DNA of 29,046 nucleotides from Roseburia sp. (lineage in GTDB: Bacteria; Bacillota; Clostridia; Lachnospirales; Lachnospiraceae). The stretch covers positions 1 through 29,046 of the forward strand of contig JAUUNJ010000005.1 in NCBI GenBank assembly GCA_030844625.1, written 5' to 3'. The number at the start of each line of letters is the position of its first letter. Within the stretch, counting starts at the first letter, position 1. Of the stretch, positions 8,845-17,272 are shown in pieces. The translations under genes and the position numbers were made by a program. The notes beneath the pieces are model-generated. The model ran no database searches. It saw only the letters and a program-made list of their open reading frames with translations, and was not told the DNA's origin.

Positions 8845-8858
8845 TGTTAACGTTAACA
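8845..8858. promoter_or_regulatory. Perfect LacI/CcpA-type operator palindrome
   Basis: TGTTAACGTTAACA is a perfect 14-bp inverted repeat with a central CG, just upstream of the -35 box. It is the most symmetrical of three related sites (with 6690-6703 and 12587-12600). It fits both a local LacI-family operator and the relaxed cre consensus. Its upstream placement differs from the start-site position of the 6690 site and could allow activation as well as repression. Confidence 0.8.
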
Positions 8859-8893
8859 AATAAAACTGTTTTTATATTACATCTTGTGGGATT

Positions 8894-8942
8894 GCAAAAA
8901 CTATTGCACTAGAATAACCCCATAAAAAAATTATTTTAGCGC
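8894..8942 (-). terminator. Probable terminator of the 8967-12569 gene
   Basis: On the minus strand GCGCTAAAATAA (8931-8942) pairs with TTATTCTAGTGC (8906-8917) over 12 positions with one G-U pair and one mismatch. The loop is 13 nt and AATAGTTTTT follows. It begins 25 bases after the stop codon. The stem is imperfect, so confidence is moderate. Confidence 0.55.
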
Positions 8943-8966
8943 AACAGTTTACTTTTTTATTTTCAG

Positions 8967-11900
8967 TTATTTTTTTATTTTGACTTTTTTAATTGATGAC
9001 CATGTTCCAAATTTCTTTTTGCCATTTACTATATTGAAAGCCCTTGCTCTCACGAACAATTTTTTCTTATTCTTTAATTTTTTACTCTTTAATGTAACCT
9101 TCAGCTTAGAAACCGTCTTTTTGACAATTGCTTTCTTATTCTTCTTTGCATTGGTTCTTGTCTTATAAACTCTGATTTCGTATTTCTTGGCACTGCTTAC
9201 CTTCTTCAATGTGAGTTTCAGTTTCTTTGCCACTTTCTTCTTTGCACCAACTTTCGATATCTTTGCTTTAGGAATTACAACAGAAGTTGTTGAAGGTTTT
9301 ATCAAAACAGATGCTGTTGTCTCTAAATTTGCGGTATTCGTTACCGTTTCTACAATATCATTACTTGTATTCTCTTTCTGATCAGAAGTTGTTGACTGCT
9401 CATCGGTTGCTTCGTCCGGTTCGGTCGGCTCAACTGATTCATCACGCTCAAACTGAATATTATCAATATAATAATCCCCACATGTATAAAAGCCAATGCC
9501 AATTGCCTCTATCTTAGACCAGTCTTCTACTTGAAAATCTGCCAGATTCACTGTAAATTTCTGCCACGACCCGGCTTTATATTCTTCATTAATACGCCCC
9601 GAACTTCTGGCTGCCGTCTGGACACTGCTGTCTATGCTGACAAATCCCTGATATGCATACCATTTAGCACCACTCTTGATTCCTATGTATGCATTAGATG
9701 ATGTTTCTGAATAAGTATAAAAACTTAACCTGCCATTTTTTACATAGGCTGTGGCATCAAATGTTTCTCTATCTTTTGGCTTAATAATTCCATAATGCCA
9801 CATATCATTAAAGTTAACTCCGTTGCCATTGGAACTGTTTAACTTAATTAAACATTCTCCGTTTAAATTGCTATCCTGTACGCAGTCCAGATTTGTGTTA
9901 TAAGAATTTTCAACGGTAATTTCATTATCCCGGTTGCTTCCCTCAAAATCATTATAAACTGATACATGCTCTCCCGGTTCACTGGTTTCAAATACAGGTG
10001 CTGTATTTGGGTTGTATACCGGCAGTGGATTTTCTATTCCAAGGTAATCCGAAATTCTCTCTGAAAAGATTTGTGTCACATACATATGTTCTGTAACATC
10101 CGGATGATTATCTGCACCGGAATTCATTTGCGGTGTATAAACCAACTGAATACTTGGGTCATTCATGCTGTCAATAGCTGCCTGAAATTCATCTTTATGT
10201 GCTCTATTCACATATACACCGTAGAACCAACAGATCATTGCATTTGGATATTGTCTCTTCAACTCTCTATTAAACTCTATGACCGCATTACAGAAATCAT
10301 CAACAGTGCTGCCAAATTTTTCCATAACTGCATCTCCCAAATCATTACCGCCCGCATTTATGATAATGATATCCGGTGTAAAGTTTGTATAATCCCACCT
10401 GGTTTCTTTATCTCTAAAGAAAGATGTATAATTATTTAACTCAATTAACTGATTTTTCGTTGATGCCCCCCAGTTTTCTTCACTGTTATAACCTTGTATG
10501 ATTCCGCGTCCCGAACATGAAATAGTGTTCCAGTTCATATTGTATGCCAGAGCCAGATTGGCAACATAAGATAAGGAAGCATCCTCTGTTCCGTCTGCAT
10601 AAATTTGATTACCACAAGATACAGAGCCTCCAATAACTAACATATTATAATCAGCATCTTTCCATTTTGATAGTTTTCCATCTGACTTATATGTTAATGC
10701 ATCAAGCTGTGCTAACGAGCCATTTGCCTCTGTACATTTTACTACTTCAATTGTATGATGGCCTTCCGATAAATTTTTTGCCAGGACTACTTTACTGGTT
10801 CCTGATGCAATGGATTTTACCACCCTGACGTCATCATCATTTGTCATTCTGTCTTCATCATCTACATATACTGCAATACGACATGCACTAGTGCCTGATG
10901 TAGTAATGGTTGCAACAATGTCGCCACTTCCATCATAGTTAAATGCAAATCCGCTTCCGGACCAGTCAAAGGTTACGGAAGTTCCCTCATCCAGAGAACG
11001 TCCCCGATATGTAATGTAATCTTTTAATTCCACACCTGTCTTTGTGGTCTTTTCTATTGGTACAAAGCTTTCATCATCATTGAACTCAATAGAATAAATT
11101 CCTACGCTTCCACCGTTACTTGCGGCAGAAATTTCGATTTCATTATTTCCATCCATCAATCCTCCATCAATCATATCATTTGCATTGATAGTGATTTCCT
11201 GTTCTGTATTGAATGTACTGCTGTCTAAATCAATATAAAACTTTGCATTATCATTAATCTTACATGCTACAGATGCCGATCTATCTTTTGCTGCCTCTGA
11301 CACATAATAATGAATTGTCATGGACTTGCCCTCTGTGGCATCTACATTATAAATTACCTTTGATATGTAATCGTCACTGGAATCGTATCGCAATGTACCT
11401 GTGTATAACGCTGCTTCCGGATCAAATACAGAATCTGCCGGCTGCAAATAGGTTGCCTGAAGCAGTGCATTTTCTGCACGATACACATTTTCACTTTCTG
11501 CGTTTTCCACTATCCTTAATGTGGACGGGAGATATATTCCATCAAAGCATCCCCATTCTGCAACTGCAAATATTACAACATTTTTTCCTTTTTGCAGCAA
11601 AAGCACAAAAGTCTCTGTTGCTTTTCCCCAGCCATTACCCGGTAACGTCTCATCAATTTGTAATTCTCCATTAACGTATATTCTCATGGGGTAAGAGCCT
11701 GCATAATAGTCCATAGAGATTTCATAATTGCCTGCTTCCTCTGCCTCTAAAACTACTCTTGCATAAGAATCTTTTTCTAATGAATCTCTAAATGCAGCGC
11801 TGTTAGACCAGTAAACTCCTACTGCCTGTCTGGAAGATACTCCGGCAGTTGTCGGAAAACGCATATTGTTAAGCTGCATGTCCTCTGCCTCATATTTATA

Positions 11901-12569
11901 TGTTGTCACCACTGATGACTTCTTAGTAAACTCAATATTGTCTACATAATAAGTACCTGCAGTGTAAAATCCAATGGCGATTCCCTGTACCTGCGACCAG
12001 TCTTCAATATCAAAATCTGCCAGTTCTAACTCATATTTTTTCCATTGTCCCTCAACAGTTGTATCCTGTAATCTTCCTGATGTTCTTCCTGCGGACTGGG
12101 TACTGCTGTTAGAATCTGTAAACCCTTTATAGGAAGTCCATGTATCCTCTATCTTTACTCCTACATATACTCTGGATTGATTTTCTGAATATACATAAAA
12201 ACTTAATTTCCCATTTTCAGCATAAACCGATGCATCAAATGTTTCTGCATTTTGGGGTGAAATTACACCATAGTGCCATAGCCCGCTAAAAGTAACGCCG
12301 TTACCGGAAGATGTTGTGATGACACCCTCATAATTACTTTTTGCGTCCGGTTTCACACTTACTACAGTATTGTACTGATTCACAACCGAAAGTTCGTTTA
12401 TATTGTTTTCACCCTCGAAATCATTGTACACCACCGCACTGTCATCTCTTGTTAAATTAAATAGGGGCACTGTCTCGTCCGCACTTGTTATCAGTTGTCC
12501 CATGGGCAACATCGTCACGAGCATCGCCAGTACTACTAAAAAAGAACATATCTTTCTGAACTTTTTCAT
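8967..12569 (-). CDS. Secreted multi-CBM protein with CE2-like SGNH esterase domain (GGS elbow)
   Basis: The 1200-residue product has a signal peptide (1-30) and a CBM-like beta-sandwich (about 44-215). Two more carbohydrate-binding-like domains (225-362, 362-505) closely resemble those of the 15569-17254 protein. A CE2-type jelly-roll (520-635) and SGNH domain (640-848) follow. A second copy of the first CBM (870-1045), a Glu/Thr-rich linker and a hyperbasic Fn3-like tail (about 1105-1200) end it. Ser649, Gly687, Asn742 and His822 (in DNHP) are in the expected blocks, but the nucleophile elbow is GGS rather than GDS. It is probably a glycan acetylesterase, though substrate and activity are inferred. 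AGGAG precedes the ATG. An operator palindrome lies 18 bases upstream of the start codon, right behind the ribosome site. Confidence 0.85.
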   Translation of the reverse strand: MKKFRKICSFLVVLAMLVTMLPMGQLITSADETVPLFNLTRDDSAVVYNDFEGENNINELSVVNQYNTVVSVKPDAKSNYEGVITTSSGNGVTFSGLWHYGVISPQNAETFDASVYAENGKLSFYVYSENQSRVYVGVKIEDTWTSYKGFTDSNSSTQSAGRTSGRLQDTTVEGQWKKYELELADFDIEDWSQVQGIAIGFYTAGTYYVDNIEFTKKSSVVTTYKYEAEDMQLNNMRFPTTAGVSSRQAVGVYWSNSAAFRDSLEKDSYARVVLEAEEAGNYEISMDYYAGSYPMRIYVNGELQIDETLPGNGWGKATETFVLLLQKGKNVVIFAVAEWGCFDGIYLPSTLRIVENAESENVYRAENALLQATYLQPADSVFDPEAALYTGTLRYDSSDDYISKVIYNVDATEGKSMTIHYYVSEAAKDRSASVACKINDNAKFYIDLDSSTFNTEQEITINANDMIDGGLMDGNNEIEISAASNGGSVGIYSIEFNDDESFVPIEKTTKTGVELKDYITYRGRSLDEGTSVTFDWSGSGFAFNYDGSGDIVATITTSGTSACRIAVYVDDEDRMTNDDDVRVVKSIASGTSKVVLAKNLSEGHHTIEVVKCTEANGSLAQLDALTYKSDGKLSKWKDADYNMLVIGGSVSCGNQIYADGTEDASLSYVANLALAYNMNWNTISCSGRGIIQGYNSEENWGASTKNQLIELNNYTSFFRDKETRWDYTNFTPDIIIINAGGNDLGDAVMEKFGSTVDDFCNAVIEFNRELKRQYPNAMICWFYGVYVNRAHKDEFQAAIDSMNDPSIQLVYTPQMNSGADNHPDVTEHMYVTQIFSERISDYLGIENPLPVYNPNTAPVFETSEPGEHVSVYNDFEGSNRDNEITVENSYNTNLDCVQDSNLNGECLIKLNSSNGNGVNFNDMWHYGIIKPKDRETFDATAYVKNGRLSFYTYSETSSNAYIGIKSGAKWYAYQGFVSIDSSVQTAARSSGRINEEYKAGSWQKFTVNLADFQVEDWSKIEAIGIGFYTCGDYYIDNIQFERDESVEPTEPDEATDEQSTTSDQKENTSNDIVETVTNTANLETTASVLIKPSTTSVVIPKAKISKVGAKKKVAKKLKLTLKKVSSAKKYEIRVYKTRTNAKKNKKAIVKKTVSKLKVTLKSKKLKNKKKLFVRARAFNIVNGKKKFGTWSSIKKVKIKK

Positions 12570-12586
12570 AATTTTCTCCTTTAAGA

Positions 12587-12600
12587 TGTTATCGCTAACA
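12587..12600. promoter_or_regulatory. LacI/CcpA-type operator in the leader of the 8967-12569 gene
   Basis: TGTTATCGCTAACA matches the other two palindromes at 12 or more of 14 positions. It ends 18 bases from the start codon, just upstream of the Shine-Dalgarno, where it would act as a roadblock or start-site repressor. I could not find a convincing -35/-10 pair between it and the terminator at 12611-12652. Confidence 0.7.
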
Positions 12601-12610
12601 ATAAAATTTT

Positions 12611-12652
12611 TACAAAAGGGTATTTATTCCTTAATATCAGAAATAAATACCC
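12611..12652 (-). terminator. Terminator at the end of the long operon
   Basis: An 11-bp perfect stem (GGGTATTTATT at 12618-12628 with AATAAATACCC at 12642-12652) is followed on the minus strand by TTTTGTAAAAAT. It begins 20 bases after the stop codon of the 12673-15555 gene and separates the long operon from the next esterase gene. Confidence 0.75.
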
Positions 12653-12672
12653 CCTATCCTTAATCAATAAAT

Positions 12673-15555
12673 TTATTTTTTAATTTTTACTTTTTTTACC
12701 GTACTCCATGCGCCATACTTTTTCGTCTTTCCATCTAGGACATATGCTCTTGCTCTGAAGTAGTATGTTTTCTTCTTTTTCAGTTTCTTTATGGTTAAAG
12801 TAAGCTTCTTTGTGGTTTTTGTTTTTGCTTTCTTAAGTTTTTTGTTGGTAGCATATTTCACCTGATAACCTGCTGCTCCCGCCACTTTCTTAAGGGTAAG
12901 TTTTGCCTTTTTTCCTTTCAGATTTTTTACTTTTTTAATTTTAGCCTTCTCTGGAGCCTTTACCTGTGCTCTTGTTGTTGCAACAGGCTGCTTTGTTGTT
13001 TCAGGCACTTTGGTTGTCACCGGTACCTTTGTTGTTACATCTGCCTCATCAGCAATCTTTGCCAACTCAAAGTAGTCAATATTTACCCACTGGCCATTCT
13101 GTCCATCGCCATACCATACCTGACAGGCACCTGTAATATCGATTATATTCTCTCCTGTTTTTAAATTAAATTTCAGAGTTACTGTCTGTACCTGATCCCA
13201 GCCTGGAGTTGCAGGAGCTTTCACAGACTTCCATGCGCCACCGTTTACTCTTGCATCAATGGTTGGTTCATTTCCGGTTTCACTGCCCGCATATGCAATT
13301 GTTAACTGATATGTTCCGGCAACACTCACAGACACCTTCTTCGAAAGATACGCTCTTCCATCTTCTGCCCATGCATTCATATTACCAACCGCTTTTCCGC
13401 CTGAATAATTATCACTTTCTGCTACAGTATGCTCACTACCTACGGCACCTGTCTCATAACTGTCCGCTTCCTCTGCCTCGTATCTTACGGTTCCTGGAAG
13501 GACTGTTATCTCTTCCGGTGTTGTAGTCTCTGCCGGATCTGTAGGTTTCGGATCTGTTCCCACTCCAGGTTCTTCTCCCTCAGATACAAATTCAATATCA
13601 ATACAATCCATGTTTGCCCACGAACCATTAATTGCACCGGTTACAGAAATGGTATTTTCGCCAGCCTTTAAATAGACAGTTGTATCAAAGGTTCTTGTTG
13701 CATTCCAATCATTTCCTACTGTTCCTGTTATCCGTGTCCACTCATAGTCATTTGATTTCACAGCCATAACCGGATTTGTACCAGCACTGGAACCATATGT
13801 AACTGTAACCTTATAGTTGCCTGCCTGGTCTGCACTTACCGGTACTGTTACATATCCTGCATTGGATGGGTGGTCTGAGGTAATATTCATATCAGCTATA
13901 TACTTGTTTGCTGAATAAACACTTACCCATTCTTCCCCTTTTACCGTTGCATTTGTTCCATTGGCAGTAATGATTCCATCTTCTAACTCATAATGCTTGT
14001 CTTCTGCCATTGGATTTTCTACACCAAGTTTTGCGGCAATATTTTCTGATAATATCTTTGCCATTCTCTCATGTTGAATATAATTTGGATGTCCATCCTT
14101 ACCGCCTACCATCTGCGGGAATGCAACAAAATCCATATTACCATCCCCTACAGATGCCACTGCATCTGCATACTGCTGCGCATAACTGTTATTTAAATAT
14201 GTTCCATAGCACCATACAATATATGTATTCGGATATTTTTTTCTTAATTCCTTTGCTGTTTCCACAACAACGTTACAGAAATCATCCATAGTCGTTCCGA
14301 ACTGACCCATAATTGCTTCTCCTAAGTCATTACTTCCTACGCCCATAACCAATACATCCGGCTGATAACTGTAATCATATGTTGTTTCATTATCTCTGAA
14401 CCATGACTGATATTTAAAAATATCCTTTAACTGATTTTGCTGGCTTCCAGCCCAGCCTTCTTCTGAATTATATCCTTCCATCAGTCCACGTCCGGAACAT
14501 GAAATCGTGTTCCAGTCAGCACCATATGCTCTGGAAAGAATTGACGGGAAAGCATAATATCCGTCTTCGTCTCCTGAATCTGAATTAATCTGGTTACCAC
14601 AAGTAATGGAGTCGCCCACAAACTCAAATTTAAGACTGGATGCCTGTGTAGCTTTAAATGTTGCTGCCTCATCATAATATCCAATGCTATTTAACTGTGT
14701 CAGATATCCTGCAGCCTCTGTAACCTTATATGCTTTAATAGTATATGTTCCCTGTTCCAAGCCCTCTGCAATAGTAACGTCAGATGTTCCTGCATTAATA
14801 TTAACTGTATGGGTTTCTCCATTGATATCTACTACCATTCTTGAAACCTGATTCGCTGTAAAGTTAGCCTCTATATTACCTTGTCCTGTAAATTCAAACT
14901 GGAATCCTGAACATGAGAAATCCATTGTCTGAGCATCGCCTTCCACAAGAGTACGTCCCATCATTCTCATCTGTCCATTATCTACCATGGACTTTGCTGT
15001 CAATGAAGTTTTAACACCCTCGATTTTTTCTAATTCAAAATAATCAATATTTACCCATTCCCAGCCCATGTCTGAGTACCAGATGTTACATGCTCCAGTT
15101 ATGTCTATAATATTTTCTCCCGCATTTAATTCTACATTTAATGAAATGGTTCCTACCACATCCCAGGATGATGTAGGCTGTGCCAATGCGGAAATCCATT
15201 CACCTTCGTTTACTCTGATATCAATATTACATGGATGATTTGCCTCTCCACCGCCATACGCTACTGTCATTTTGTAAACTCCAGCCTCTTCTACATTTAC
15301 CTTTGTTTCACAGTATGCTCTTCCATTGTCCGGCCAGGTGTTCATATTGCCTACTGCCTTTCCTCCTGAATAGTTGTCACTTTCTGCAATGCTGTATTCG
15401 CTGTCTGATGAACCTTGTACAAAAGTATCTGCATCTTCTGCTTCATATCTTACTTTTGTAGAGTCGGCTTTGGCATGATATTCATATACACCAATACTTG
15501 TGCATACCATTGCAATTCCAAGTACAACTGCCAGTATTTTCTTACCAATTCTCAT
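12673..15555 (-). CDS. Secreted multi-CBM CE2-like acetylesterase with canonical SGNH motifs
   Basis: The 960-residue product has a signal peptide (about 1-31), a CBM6/35-like domain (33-182), a CE2-type jelly-roll (188-300), an SGNH hydrolase domain (308-515), two more CBMs (521-660, 690-840), a Thr/Pro linker and a hyperbasic Fn3-like tail (about 865-960). It is the only one of the three paralogues with the full canonical set: GDSIT with Ser316, Gly355, Asn409 in GSND, and His489 in DGHPN. CE2 enzymes use a Ser-His dyad or triad to remove acetyl groups from xylan or glucomannan, so surface deacetylation is the likely role. AGGAGG precedes the ATG. The gene starts 13 bases after the upstream CDS and is probably the last gene of the long operon. 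Confidence 0.9.
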   Translation of the reverse strand: MRIGKKILAVVLGIAMVCTSIGVYEYHAKADSTKVRYEAEDADTFVQGSSDSEYSIAESDNYSGGKAVGNMNTWPDNGRAYCETKVNVEEAGVYKMTVAYGGGEANHPCNIDIRVNEGEWISALAQPTSSWDVVGTISLNVELNAGENIIDITGACNIWYSDMGWEWVNIDYFELEKIEGVKTSLTAKSMVDNGQMRMMGRTLVEGDAQTMDFSCSGFQFEFTGQGNIEANFTANQVSRMVVDINGETHTVNINAGTSDVTIAEGLEQGTYTIKAYKVTEAAGYLTQLNSIGYYDEAATFKATQASSLKFEFVGDSITCGNQINSDSGDEDGYYAFPSILSRAYGADWNTISCSGRGLMEGYNSEEGWAGSQQNQLKDIFKYQSWFRDNETTYDYSYQPDVLVMGVGSNDLGEAIMGQFGTTMDDFCNVVVETAKELRKKYPNTYIVWCYGTYLNNSYAQQYADAVASVGDGNMDFVAFPQMVGGKDGHPNYIQHERMAKILSENIAAKLGVENPMAEDKHYELEDGIITANGTNATVKGEEWVSVYSANKYIADMNITSDHPSNAGYVTVPVSADQAGNYKVTVTYGSSAGTNPVMAVKSNDYEWTRITGTVGNDWNATRTFDTTVYLKAGENTISVTGAINGSWANMDCIDIEFVSEGEEPGVGTDPKPTDPAETTTPEEITVLPGTVRYEAEEADSYETGAVGSEHTVAESDNYSGGKAVGNMNAWAEDGRAYLSKKVSVSVAGTYQLTIAYAGSETGNEPTIDARVNGGAWKSVKAPATPGWDQVQTVTLKFNLKTGENIIDITGACQVWYGDGQNGQWVNIDYFELAKIADEADVTTKVPVTTKVPETTKQPVATTRAQVKAPEKAKIKKVKNLKGKKAKLTLKKVAGAAGYQVKYATNKKLKKAKTKTTKKLTLTIKKLKKKKTYYFRARAYVLDGKTKKYGAWSTVKKVKIKK

Positions 15556-15568
15556 ATGTTTCCTCCTT

Positions 15569-17254
15569 TTATTCTTTTATATATCTCTTTTTATACGCAA
15601 TTGCCAATAAAACTGCTGATAATATCATTATGATTACAATAAGCGTAATCTTTATCCCTGTCTGTGGAGATGTGGAAGAAGAATTTCCTGCATTCAGATT
15701 ATCCGCATCATTACCGTCCCCTCCGTTAGAGTCTGTCGCTTCTTCTACTTTTGTAATTTTTTCTTCTTCTATTTTCGGTGTATTTACTGATTGTCCACTA
15801 TCTAATAACAGTACCGTTTTATTGGTGTCAATCTCTCCTTTTTCCTCAAATTCCACATCTATATAATCGTAATTAACCCATTCATCCTCAGAAGACGGTC
15901 CTGTTACCCAGATATAATTGGTTCCTCTTTTCAAGTAGATATATGTGGAAGTTTCACCAATATTATTCCATACGCCTGTAGATGCCAGATTAACCTTAGA
16001 CCATTCATAACCAGATGTGGCATAAACTGCCATATTTGATATTTCTGTAGCATATCCCAAAGTAACTTTATAATATCCTGCCTGTTCTGCACTTACTTTA
16101 TATTGAATATATCCAATGTTGGAACAATATTCATCTATCTGTGATGGCTTCGAAATTTTTGCAGGAGTAAATTCTCCGACATAAGATTTTTTCGACCAGT
16201 TTTCCTCTTCACTTTCAGCACTTTTTATTTTTCCACCAGAGATAATGTATGCTTTTTCTGCTTCATATCTGTTGGTTTTATGCTGTACTGTAGTTGTCTC
16301 CTCCACACTGTCTTTCTTTAATTCAATATAATATAATCCAACCTTTCCACCACTGGCACTGGATTGTCTGAATTTGATTGTATTTTTCTGACCGGCTTTA
16401 AATCCGGCATTCTTTAGGACTTGCGTTGATATTGTTTTAGTTAGCTCTGTATTTACCTTTGCTCCGCTCAAGTCTATAATGGTTTCTTTTCCATTGTTGA
16501 CACTCATTGCCAACTGCGCTTTTCCATTATTATAAGACGAAACATAATACCTTAAATCAATTGACTTAATATCACTGGCCGCATCCACTGTAAATGTTGC
16601 AGAGCCCTGCCACTCTTCATCCCCTGAATTATACTCAATTGGTGCAGTATACAACACAGCACTCGAATTATGAAATCCGCTGGTAGGTGCTAACTGCACC
16701 TCGTTGAGTACCGACTCGAATGCATAATACTTATTTTCACTGCTCTGGTTTACAACAGAAATTCCTTCCGGATAATTAATGTAATCAAAATATCCCCAGT
16801 TTACCCATGCCAAAATGACCGTATTGTTTCCCTTTTTCAAGGGAACTGTTTTATTTAACGTGGTATAACCGCTTCCTGTCAGGGCGACATCATATGCTGT
16901 TCCATTTACAAACATCCTTATTGTTATGGAATCTCCGCCGGATTCATTTTTCGCATGAATCTGTAATGTATAATCTCCTGTCTCTTCCGCCCGCAAAACT
17001 GTTCTTGCAAAAGTAATATCGGTCAGTTTGTCAAAACTGTCCAATTTGTCCTGCTGCCAGTATACTTCCACATGCTTCCCTGCGGAATCTCCCGAACCTG
17101 TTTTAATTCTTGCCTTGTTCAACTGCATATCTTCTATTTCCAGCTTTGTGTATTTCTCGGCACTTTTAACAGATTTCAGATTTATCATTGAAATAGATGT
17201 AACCAAAAGAACTATCACTGTCAAAACCGAAACAAATCTGCTTACTTTTTTCAT
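15569..17254 (-). CDS. CBM protein with SPQTG sortase-type anchor
   Basis: I place the start at ATG 17254, which has AAGGAGGG six bases upstream, rather than at the in-frame ATG 17272, which has none. The 561-residue product has a signal peptide (1-32). Two tandem carbohydrate-binding-like domains (about 31-172, 175-318) are homologous to residues 225-505 of the 8967-12569 esterase; shared landmarks are EDMQLN near the N end and the VYW and WGxFD motifs. A CBM6/35-like domain (328-475) and a low-complexity Asp/Asn/Ser linker follow. The C-terminus has SPQTG (529-533), a hydrophobic helix and KKRYIKE, the layout of a sortase signal with Ser in place of Leu. No catalytic domain is seen, so it probably holds glycan at the wall. 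The gene starts just after the upstream GH30 stop. Confidence 0.85.
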   Translation of the reverse strand: MKKVSRFVSVLTVIVLLVTSISMINLKSVKSAEKYTKLEIEDMQLNKARIKTGSGDSAGKHVEVYWQQDKLDSFDKLTDITFARTVLRAEETGDYTLQIHAKNESGGDSITIRMFVNGTAYDVALTGSGYTTLNKTVPLKKGNNTVILAWVNWGYFDYINYPEGISVVNQSSENKYYAFESVLNEVQLAPTSGFHNSSAVLYTAPIEYNSGDEEWQGSATFTVDAASDIKSIDLRYYVSSYNNGKAQLAMSVNNGKETIIDLSGAKVNTELTKTISTQVLKNAGFKAGQKNTIKFRQSSASGGKVGLYYIELKKDSVEETTTVQHKTNRYEAEKAYIISGGKIKSAESEEENWSKKSYVGEFTPAKISKPSQIDEYCSNIGYIQYKVSAEQAGYYKVTLGYATEISNMAVYATSGYEWSKVNLASTGVWNNIGETSTYIYLKRGTNYIWVTGPSSEDEWVNYDYIDVEFEEKGEIDTNKTVLLLDSGQSVNTPKIEEEKITKVEEATDSNGGDGNDADNLNAGNSSSTSPQTGIKITLIVIIMILSAVLLAIAYKKRYIKE

Positions 17255-17272
17255 TTTTAGCCCTCCTTTCAT

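Noticed and set aside
10071..10439. 122-codon plus-strand frame
   Set aside because: It is antisense to the SGNH domain of the 8967-12569 gene, has Cys/Ile-rich composition unlike real genes here, and no ribosome site.
17255..17272. Earlier ATG for the SPQTG protein
   Set aside because: The Shine-Dalgarno AAGGAGGG lies downstream of that ATG, so the start at 17254 is the one it serves.
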